Origin: Bacteroidota bacterium
GTDB lineage: Bacteria > Bacteroidota > Bacteroidia > Flavobacteriales > Weeksellaceae
Length of the DNA stretch: 18,857 nt
Assembly: GCA_023419095.1 (NCBI GenBank)
Contig: JAEZYN010000006.1
Coordinates: 1-18,857 of the forward strand
Direction: 5' to 3'
Shown here: positions 1 through 7,700 of the stretch, piece after piece
Layout: every line of letters starts with the position of its first letter
How positions within the stretch are numbered: the first letter of the stretch is position 1
Program-made: the position numbers and the translations under genes
The notes under the pieces: generated by a model
The model's database searches: none
The model's input: the letters and a program-made list of their open reading frames with translations, nothing else
What the model was told of the DNA's origin: nothing

Positions 1-1
1 C

Positions 2-1507
2 GACTATGTTGATCGTGAAGAGGCAGCGGGCCAAAAACCTGAATTTGTAGAACCCGACATACGTCACGAGATCTTTTCTGCAAAGGATCCCGAATTCGCT
101 GTCCGTGCAAATGGCGAACTGGAGGCGTACAATGAAAACGAGTATCTTAAAAACTGGCCGCGACCAGACGATGGCACCGAGCGTTTTGTGTGGCATCTCA
201 CCGACAGGTTTTCGGAATTTTTTAAAGCTAACAAAAGGCTTTTGGCAAAGATTCCGGAACCCTGGATCAAAATCGGACACATCGATACAGGATTTCAGCC
301 AGATCATCCCGCACTTCCGCGAAATTTAAAAAAAGACAGAAGCCGAAGTTTCATTAAAGGTGAAGAAGGCAAACCAGCCATTGATGCCGCTTCCGGAACC
401 CAACTTGAGCAGGACGGTCACGGTACAGCCACCATGATTTTGTTGGCAGGAGGCAACGTAGAGAAATTGCACACAAATGACAATTATAGTGGTGTGGTAG
501 GTGCCGCACCGTTTGCGGACATAATTTCAATGCGGATTTCGGAAACTGTAGCGCTGATTCAGACTTCCTCGTTTGTGGATGCGCTCGAATATGCAATCTC
601 GGAAGGTTGCGAGGTAGTCAGCATGTCAATGGCCGGCGCGCCTACAAAAGCATGGGCAAATATGGTCAACAAAGCATATGAAGCCGGAATTACAATAGTG
701 ACGGCAGCGGGAAATTCGTGGTTTGAAGGTCCAAGAAAAGCTTTGCCTAAAACCGTCTTATATCCAGCGCGCTGGGACCGCGTTATTGCTGCGACGGGTG
801 TTGCTTACGATAATTTGCCGTATGTAATGAAAGCAAGATTACAGTCGAAATCTGAAGGTGGTGAAACCATGCAGGGAAATTTCGGGCCTGAAGATGTGAT
901 GACGCACGCTTTGGCTGCCTATACGCCGAATGTTTTTTGGGCGACAATGAACGACGCGGGAAAATATTTCCGGCTCGACGGAGGCGGAACCTCATCGGCA
1001 ACGCCGCAGGTAGCGGCGGCCGCGGCGATCTGGCTGACGTATTACCGCAATGAAATCAACGAAATCTTAAAAAAATATCCCGACGAAAAATGGAGAAAAG
1101 TTGAAATGGTGAAAAACGCACTCTTCACTTCAGCGGACGGGCACTCCTATCCTCTGCACAAAATTTATTTGGGACGCGGCATTCTGAAAGCGGATCAGGC
1201 TTTATGTGTGCCGCCTAGCTCGGAAAACTTAGTGAAAGCTAAAAAAGCGTCCGTGAATTTGTGGGGAATTCTGGATCTGCTCGGACTGTTGCTGCGCATG
1301 AAAGGTGATGAAGCAGACGAAGTGAGAAGTGAAATGTTTCAGACCGAAATACTGCAGCAAATGCACACAAATCCTGCCCTTCAGAAATTTTTGCAATATG
1401 GAGAAAATGACATTTGGAGCGAGGCCGACCGCGAACTGATGCGTGAAGAACTGCTGAAATCGCCGGACGTTTCACAAAAACTTAAAACATACCTCGCGGC
1501 TGAATAA
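2..1507 (+). CDS. Subtilisin-like serine protease (S8 family), 5' end outside the window
   Basis: A peptidase of the subtilase family. The reading frame is open to the left edge, giving 501 visible residues. A GTG at 188 is probably not the start, because the 62 codons before it are stop-free and read as normal protein (for example EFVEPDIRHEIF). The catalytic triad is complete: Asp95 in HIDTGFQPDHP, His140 in DGHGTA, and Ser331 in GTSSATP; TAAGN supplies the oxyanion-hole Asn. After the protease domain there is a tail of about 130 residues, helical and rich in Glu, Lys and Leu, which I do not recognise. No signal peptide can be judged because the N-terminus is missing, so secreted or cytosolic location is open. 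The next gene begins 19 bp after the stop, so the two are probably cotranscribed. The family call is firm; substrate and role are unknown. Confidence 0.93.
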   Translation, partial: DYVDREEAAGQKPEFVEPDIRHEIFSAKDPEFAVRANGELEAYNENEYLKNWPRPDDGTERFVWHLTDRFSEFFKANKRLLAKIPEPWIKIGHIDTGFQPDHPALPRNLKKDRSRSFIKGEEGKPAIDAASGTQLEQDGHGTATMILLAGGNVEKLHTNDNYSGVVGAAPFADIISMRISETVALIQTSSFVDALEYAISEGCEVVSMSMAGAPTKAWANMVNKAYEAGITIVTAAGNSWFEGPRKALPKTVLYPARWDRVIAATGVAYDNLPYVMKARLQSKSEGGETMQGNFGPEDVMTHALAAYTPNVFWATMNDAGKYFRLDGGGTSSATPQVAAAAAIWLTYYRNEINEILKKYPDEKWRKVEMVKNALFTSADGHSYPLHKIYLGRGILKADQALCVPPSSENLVKAKKASVNLWGILDLLGLLLRMKGDEADEVRSEMFQTEILQQMHTNPALQKFLQYGENDIWSEADRELMREELLKSPDVSQKLKTYLAAE

Positions 1508-1526
1508 CAATTAAATCGAAAAAGTG

Positions 1527-2348
1527 ATGAAAAAAATAGCAGTTATTCTTATTTCATTTTCGCTTTTTTCCTGCAACTCCGGCGAGCCCAGCGCTACCGC
1601 CACAGCAACATCAGATGCTGACACAGCAGTGATGGTAGACACCGCAACGCTCGGTGGTTCAGCGGCAATCGATTCCGCGGTTGTCTCAGTGAACGTTGCC
1701 AAGAGCTCCACGAAAAGTTTTCCTAAAGATGACGTCAGCAAGCCTGTCGATGCCACTCTGGGCTTTTCATACTACCCAGTGATTCGTCAAAATGAGACAC
1801 GTGACCTTCGGGTATTTGTGAAAGTGCAGGGAAAAGCATCGGACGTGCGCCAAAGCATCCGCAAGATTGAACAGGAAGATCTGGAATTCACCAAAATAAA
1901 TGACAGCAGCGTAGTTTGTATCATTAAAAATATCGAAGCATACAGGAAACTTTCAATAAAACCACTTTATGATTTTGATGATTTTAAAATAACAAAAGTG
2001 GATGACGCTGAACCCCTTTCGCAAAACGATCCGAACGAGCAGGTGCTCGATTTTGAGCACGGAAATTATTGGCACTGGAAAGTAAAGGCAATTGCAAAAA
2101 CTGCACATTTAGGCAATATTACGCTGCTGATAAAAGCAGAAACGCCCGCAGGACAGAGACTCAAACTCGCAGAAAGACAGATCAATATAAAAATAGACAT
2201 CAATGAGCCCGAACTTACATTTGGACAAAAGCTGTACAAATTCGCTGATTCACATTTCAAAGAGATCTTGTCACTTATTGTCATTCCGCTGGTCATCTAC
2301 CTCTTTAATATGATCAGGAAACGTGTTAAGCCCAAAGAATCGAAATGA
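1527..2348 (+). CDS. Putative lipoprotein with C-terminal transmembrane helix, function unknown
   Basis: A protein of 273 residues from the ATG at 1527; a GTG lies directly before it and is less likely. The N-terminus is a lipoprotein signal, MKKIAVILISFSLFSC, with lipobox LFSC and predicted lipidated Cys16. A Ser/Thr/Ala-rich linker follows (about 17-65), then a mostly beta region (about 75-230) containing the pattern YWHWKVKAIA with Trp182 and Trp184, which resembles beta-sandwich extracytoplasmic domains. Near the C-terminus there is a hydrophobic helix (about 247-262) followed by a basic tail, RKRVKPKESK, consistent with an inner-membrane helix ending in the cytosol. An anchor at both ends is unusual. 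No acidic/lysine-rich surface-export signal follows Cys16. It lies 19 bp after the protease and 34 bp before the phospholipase, so all three probably form one operon. I do not recognise the family and propose no enzymatic role. Confidence 0.82.
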   Translation: MKKIAVILISFSLFSCNSGEPSATATATSDADTAVMVDTATLGGSAAIDSAVVSVNVAKSSTKSFPKDDVSKPVDATLGFSYYPVIRQNETRDLRVFVKVQGKASDVRQSIRKIEQEDLEFTKINDSSVVCIIKNIEAYRKLSIKPLYDFDDFKITKVDDAEPLSQNDPNEQVLDFEHGNYWHWKVKAIAKTAHLGNITLLIKAETPAGQRLKLAERQINIKIDINEPELTFGQKLYKFADSHFKEILSLIVIPLVIYLFNMIRKRVKPKESK

Positions 2349-2382
2349 TACTTAAAATTAACATTAAAAAAACAAGAATGCG

Positions 2383-3963
2383 ATGAACGCAAATTCAATT
2401 GAGCAAATCCGTATGGATACGCAGTTGGACAATGATTCCAAAGAAAAATTCATGTCGCTTTATGAGCAGATTTCAGCACGGGAATTTTCAGACATTGTAG
2501 ATGATGAAGGCAACCAGTATGTCAATTTCGTGCAGGAAGGTGGCGGCGTCTGGGGCGTAGCGCTGGTCGGTTATCTTTATGCTCTGGAGATTTTCGGCAT
2601 CCGTTTTCTGCGCATTGCCGGAACCAGCGCGGGCGCCATCAATACGATGCTGATTGCTGCACTCGGAAACCACCGGAAAAGTAAGAGCGGCGAAATAAGG
2701 AAAATACTATTCGACTGGAAATTTGAAAAATTTATGGACGGAAAGTCAATTGTAAGGCGGCTTGCAAGCCGGATTTTAAAAAGAAAGAGTTACATTAAAA
2801 GAACTTTTTATACTTTTTTAATTTTATTGCTGATTATTCTTTTGTTTCCATTTGCAATTTTGTTTCTAAAAATAAATCCGCTGTGGTATCTTTTACCGTT
2901 TGTGGTGTTTTGCCTGCTTGCGTTGGTGTGCTGGCACTATCTGCGTCTTTTCAATTCAAATAACATTGGTCTGAATCCGGGAAAAACATTCGAAAAACAA
3001 ATGCAGGACGTGCTCGAAAAAAATAACATAAAAAACGTGAGCCACCTGAATGAAGAATACAACAAGAAAGGGCGCGACCTGCAGCTGAATTACCGCTACG
3101 GAAACGCCGCGCAATATTATACAAATGCGCTTGAAAATATTAAAAATATTCAGAACATCCAGCTGGTAAATCTTGATTTGGTTCGGTTTCGCGCTTTTCT
3201 GCAGGCCGCGCAGGACAATGATGTATATCGCGAAAATCCATTCACTCTGCTAAGAGCGGACTATACAATTATTACCACGGATATAAATTCGAAAATAAAG
3301 GTGGAACTGCCCAAAATGGCCAACCTCTACTGGACCGACACGCAACTCTCCGAAATCAGCCCTGCGAAATTTGTACGTGCATCAATGTCAGTCCCTTATT
3401 TCTTTGAACCGATGATAACGCCAATTGACACATCTAAAGATTCCATCGCCGCTGCATGGAAATTCTGGCTCAATGCAGAGCCTGGAAATGTATACGAAGA
3501 AGCAGTCTTGATCGACGGTGGCAGTATTTCAAACTTTCCGATCGACATTTTTCACGAAAGTGACATTTTCTATCCCAGAATTCCGGTTTTTGGTGTAAGG
3601 CTGATGGATAAAGCTGAAATTGGCCTGCCGCGCGGAGCTGGAAGCAGAGAGATTCTGAAAAGCCCGTTTTCTTTCCTGGCAAACATTTTTGATACTTTGA
3701 AAGGATTTAACGATAAATCGTTCCTCACAAAATATACCTTTTACAGTACTCACAGCATACAGTACGTAGACTGCAGCCCGAGCAACTGGCTGAATTTCTT
3801 TATGGACGGGCGCGAGAAAACTGAACTTTTTAATAAAGGCTTCCGTGCCGGTTTGGAATTTTTAGCAAAATTCGACTGGCAGCAGTATAAACATGAACGT
3901 ATGCTGGTGGCATTAAAAGAAAAGAACATCCTAAAACAGGAAGCGCACCCCAATGTGGGTTAA
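2383..3963 (+). CDS. Patatin-like phospholipase with inserted transmembrane hairpin
   Basis: A patatin-family lipid acyl hydrolase of 526 residues, expected to cleave acyl chains from phospholipids through a Ser-Asp dyad. The glycine-rich oxyanion-hole motif is GGGVWG (53-58), the nucleophile is Ser82 in GTSAG, and the catalytic Asp378 lies in LIDGGSISNFP. Between Ser82 and Asp378 there is an unusually long stretch of almost 300 residues. It contains two strongly hydrophobic helices (about 141-162 and 166-188) separated by KINP, followed by a charged, probably helical segment (about 195-270). The enzyme is therefore probably embedded in the membrane. There is no signal peptide, so the active site is probably on the cytosolic face (inference). 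It is the last gene of the cassette and is followed by a hairpin terminator. The ATG at 2383 gives a good start; an ATG 5 nt upstream is out of frame. Confidence 0.92.
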   Translation: MNANSIEQIRMDTQLDNDSKEKFMSLYEQISAREFSDIVDDEGNQYVNFVQEGGGVWGVALVGYLYALEIFGIRFLRIAGTSAGAINTMLIAALGNHRKSKSGEIRKILFDWKFEKFMDGKSIVRRLASRILKRKSYIKRTFYTFLILLLIILLFPFAILFLKINPLWYLLPFVVFCLLALVCWHYLRLFNSNNIGLNPGKTFEKQMQDVLEKNNIKNVSHLNEEYNKKGRDLQLNYRYGNAAQYYTNALENIKNIQNIQLVNLDLVRFRAFLQAAQDNDVYRENPFTLLRADYTIITTDINSKIKVELPKMANLYWTDTQLSEISPAKFVRASMSVPYFFEPMITPIDTSKDSIAAAWKFWLNAEPGNVYEEAVLIDGGSISNFPIDIFHESDIFYPRIPVFGVRLMDKAEIGLPRGAGSREILKSPFSFLANIFDTLKGFNDKSFLTKYTFYSTHSIQYVDCSPSNWLNFFMDGREKTELFNKGFRAGLEFLAKFDWQQYKHERMLVALKEKNILKQEAHPNVG

Positions 3964-3979
3964 TAAAATTAAAAGAAAA

Positions 3980-3998
3980 AGCCGCGTTATTCGCGGCT
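3980..3998. terminator. Hairpin terminator between convergent genes
   Basis: A perfect 7-bp stem, AGCCGCG / CGCGGCT, with a 5-nt loop, TTATT. On the minus strand it is followed by TTTTTCTTTT, so it is a good intrinsic terminator for the response regulator gene. On the plus strand it comes 16 bp after the phospholipase stop and is followed by the weaker ATATTTGTGTT. It probably works in both directions. Confidence 0.82.
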
Positions 3999-4007
3999 AT
4001 ATTTGTG

Positions 4008-4664
4008 TTATGTTACCAATTTGTTGCTCATCGCAAATTTCACGAGCATCGAGGAACTTCTTACCTCGAGTTTCTGCATTATATTCCTGCGGTGAGATTC
4101 CACGGTATGCGGACTTATAAATAATTCATCGGCAATCTCCCGTGTCCGTAAGCCTTCGCAAATGTGGCGCAAAACTTCTTTTTCACGCACCGTAAGCGAT
4201 TCGGTATGCACCGCCTCGGTCTCCTCTATGTTTTCGACATTGCAAATAAAATTGTAGAGTGCGTTTTTTGTGTCTTCTGTTAAAAAGACTTTACCGTCCA
4301 GAACCTGTGTCATCGCGTGCACGAATTCATTACCGTCGGTGGTTTTGGTTAAAAAACTCTTGACGCCTTTCTCAAAAAACTTTTTGATCACCTTTACATC
4401 AGGACTTGAGGAAACGATGATGATTTTGAGTTGGGAATTTTTACCGAGCAGTTTTTCCGGCATCTCCAGTGCCTCGCTCGTGGGAACGCCGCAGACGTTG
4501 ATAATAGCGACTTCCGCCTGGTTGGTAATCATTTCCGGCAGCTCCTGAAAATTGGAGGTGTGGCGGTAATCGAACTTTTTGTTGTAACCATTACTGTCGA
4601 GAAAGCAGCAGAATGCTTCCATAGAGAGATAATGATTATCGTAGAGGATAATTTGATTTCTCAT
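4008..4664 (-). CDS. LuxR/NarL-type response regulator with non-canonical receiver
   Basis: A 218-residue two-domain DNA-binding regulator. The N-terminal part (1-125) has the receiver fold pattern, but the acidic pocket is reduced (Asp9 then Asn10 in YDNH) and the position that should be the phosphoacceptor Asp is Asn56 in AIINVCG. Ser85 (IIIVSSS) and Lys107 (FLTKTT) of the switch are present. The C-terminal domain (about 156-215) is a clear LuxR helix-turn-helix: SLTVREKEVLRHICEG then REIADELFISPHTVESHRRN. A phosphorelay through Asp56 is therefore unlikely; activity may depend on a ligand, a partner or expression level (inference). No histidine kinase is in the window, so it is an orphan. 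It lies 99 bp downstream of dnaE on the same strand but has its own promoter-like sequence. Confidence 0.9.
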   Translation of the reverse strand: MRNQIILYDNHYLSMEAFCCFLDSNGYNKKFDYRHTSNFQELPEMITNQAEVAIINVCGVPTSEALEMPEKLLGKNSQLKIIIVSSSPDVKVIKKFFEKGVKSFLTKTTDGNEFVHAMTQVLDGKVFLTEDTKNALYNFICNVENIEETEAVHTESLTVREKEVLRHICEGLRTREIADELFISPHTVESHRRNIMQKLEVRSSSMLVKFAMSNKLVT

Positions 4665-4680
4665 GCATTTGTGTGTTTGA

Positions 4681-4695
4681 TTGCTAATTTAGCAA
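4681..4695. promoter_or_regulatory. Perfect 15-bp palindrome, candidate operator
   Basis: TTGCTAATTTAGCAA is a perfect inverted repeat of 7 bp on each side of a central T. It lies 16 bp upstream of the response regulator start codon and covers that gene's predicted -7 box. The position fits an operator, possibly bound by the gene's own LuxR-type product (inference). Confidence 0.5.
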
Positions 4696-4715
4696 AAATT
4701 ATCTTTCAGTGCAAA
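4684..4715 (-). promoter_or_regulatory. Candidate Bacteroidota promoter of the response regulator gene
   Basis: Read on the minus strand: TTTG (4712-4715), 20 nt, then TAAATTAG (4684-4691), compared with the Bacteroidota consensus TTTG, about 19 nt, TAnnTTTG. One conserved position of the -7 box differs. Transcription would start about 10-15 nt before the ATG. Confidence 0.45.
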
Positions 4716-4763
4716 AGAAATTAATTATTATCATCTAAATTTTATTTTTAAATCTAGTTAATA

Positions 4764-7700
4764 CTAATTAAGGTATACCTGGTATTTTTGAGTTTGATGA
4801 ATTATTTCAAGCAATGAGCCATTAATATCGATTTGTGCTTTCATTGAGAGCATCTCAACGGAAGTCTGATCTTCAGGATTTTTCACAAAAAATGTCAGTT
4901 TTTGCTCACCGCTGTTATTGATGAAATTTTCGCGGAAAAAGGCGACGTCTTCATGCCGAAGGTCATTTAAACTAATGACAACGGTCATTTTCCTGGCAAA
5001 TTTTTCAAAAGCGTCTTTCAGATCGGTGACTTCATTTACGTTCACAAATACGCGCCCATCTTTTGACTGCGCAAATTTAATCTTGAAAATGACAAAACGC
5101 TGCACCTCTATTTTGTCGCGAAGCCGCATATAATCTCGGTCACCAAGACGGAAGCTGTAACTTCCGCTGTAATCTTCCAGCGTTACAAAAGCTATTTTTT
5201 CGCCGCTGTTTTTTCCGTCGCGCACGCTGTATTCCGTCACAAGGCCGGCTACCATGTATTCGGGCGTATTATTCCGCAAAGCCTGTTTTTCCTTCCAGCT
5301 GAGCTGGTCGTTATTGAACAGATCAGCCTGCGGGCCGGCGAAGGCGGTGTCTTTATAACTGTCGATTTCATCCAGATTTAAAAAATTGAAACTTCCTCTG
5401 GGTTCCACTTTCCTCGCCGGTTCCTCGATCGCAGCGTCCTCACCTTCGTCTGATATATCAATCGGTATATCTACCAGGTCATCGTCATTCTCTGGTGTAT
5501 CTGCGATTTCAGATGGTAAAACGAGTGGGCTCAGTTCTTCTATTTCATCCTTTTTACCTTCCAAAACTTCTTTTTTGCTTAAAGCACCCTGCAAAAACTG
5601 AAACTGAAAACGGTATTCATCGAGCGGATGCGCGGAAAGATAAAAGCCAATGATTTCTTTTTCTCTGTTAAGTTTATGCATACTTTGCCACTCCGGCGCC
5701 GGATTTATCTTCGGCTGTTCAATCTGTACCTCATCCGCAAAATCGGCAAACAGGGAATTTTCGATTTCATTTTTGCTGTCCTGAAAACTTTGTCCGTAGC
5801 GCAAAAGCCTTTCTATATTCGTTCTGCCCGCGACATCAATATCAAAATACTGCGCACGGTGGTAGCGGTCTACTTCATCAAAAGCACCGGCAATCACTAA
5901 ACTTTCAGCCACACGCTTGTTCATCTGTGTGCATGGCACTTTTTCAAAGAAATCATAAATATTTTGAAATTTCTCTTCTTTTCTGGCATTTACAATAGCT
6001 TCACTGGGTCCTTCACCGATGCCTTTTATGGCACCCAGCCCAAAACGGATCTGACCTTTTTCATTTACCGAAAATTCATACTGTGATTCATTTACGGCAG
6101 GTCCCAAAACATCCACGCCCATACTTTTGCAGTCTTCCATGAACATCGTGATCTGTTTGGTGTTGTTCAGGTTATTGGTCATCACACTGGCCATGTATTC
6201 CGCAGGATAATTGGCTTTAAGATACGCGGTGTGATAAGCAATCAGCGCATAACATGTCGAGTGAGACTTATTAAAAGCATACTCCGCAAAAGCTTCCCAG
6301 TCTTTCCATATTTTATTGAGTTTATCGACATCCAGCTTATTTTTCTGACCTTCTTCCAAAAATTTAGGATACATTTTATCCAACGTTGCGCGGTCTTTTT
6401 TACCCATTGCTTTCCGCAGCGTATCTGCTTCACCTTTGGTGAAATTGGCAAGCTTCTGAGACAGCAGCATCACCTGCTCCTGGTACACGGTGATTCCATA
6501 GGTCTCTTCCAGATATTCCTTGGTTTCCTCAAGGTCATAAACAGTTTCCTCAAGCTTATTTTTGCGGTTGATAAAATTGGGAATATACTTAATGGGACCC
6601 GGTCTGTACAGCGCATTCATTGCAATCAGGTCAGCAAATTTCGTCGGTTTCAGTTCGCGCATATATTTCTGCATCCCCGGACTTTCATACTGGAAGATAC
6701 CAATCGTCCTGCCCTCCTGAAAAAGCTGATATGTTTTAGCGTCATCCAGCGGAATATTATCTGTATCAATATCAATTGCGTGTCGCTGTTTTATGAGTTT
6801 AATGGCGTGCTTAATGATGGTTAAAGTCCGCAGGCCTAAAAAATCCATCTTCAGCAAACCAGCGCTCTCGGCCACCGAATTGTCAAACTGCGAGACCAAA
6901 ATATCAGGATCCTTCGCGGCGATCGCAATAGGAACCAAATTCGAAATATCTTCCGGCGTGATGATGACGCCGCACGCATGAATTCCGGTATTTCTGATGC
7001 AGCCTTCCATTTTCTGAGCTGCATTAAGTACGTCGTGACGCTCATCTTCAGGATCGGCCAGGATGTCTTTCATTTCCTGCGCGAGCACTTTGTCTTCGGG
7101 CGCGAGTTTTTCAAATTTTGAAAATGCCTTTGCAATATTCATCCCCGGTACGGCGGGTACGAGCTTCGCGATATTGTTGGTTTCAGGAATTGAAACATCC
7201 AAAACGCGTCCGGCATCTTTGATGGCAGATTTTCCACCCAAAACCGAATAGGTAATAATCTGAGCTACATTGGTCTTGCCATATTTTTCTACTACCCATT
7301 TAATAATTTTATCACGTCCTTCATCGTCAAAATCAATGTCGATATCTGGCATTGAAATACGTTCCGGATTCAGGAAACGCTCAAAAAGCAAATTGTATTC
7401 AATAGGATCTACATTGGTGATTCCGGTGCAGTAAGCCACGGCAGATCCGGCGGCGGAACCTCTTCCTGGGCCTACCCAGACGCCCATTTTGCGGGCTTCA
7501 TTGCAAAAATCCTGTACGATGAGAAAGTAACCTGGATAACCGGTTTTCGCGATTACGTCAAGCTCAAAATCAAGCCTGTCACTGATTTCAGACGTAATTT
7601 CGGGATATCTTTTCAGCGCACCTTCGTAGGTAAGATGTCGCAGATACGCATTCTCACCGCGTTTACCGCCATCTAACTGATCTTCTTCATGTAAAAATTC

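Noticed and set aside
188..190. GTG at 188 as the start of the subtilase gene
   Set aside because: The frame is open and protein-like back to position 2, and a start here would leave only about 30 residues before the catalytic Asp with unexplained coding sequence in front. The gene is cut by the window edge.
6231..6824. A 197-codon open frame antisense to dnaE
   Set aside because: It lies wholly inside the conserved polymerase gene, has no recognisable domain, and is explained by the complementary strand of conserved codons.
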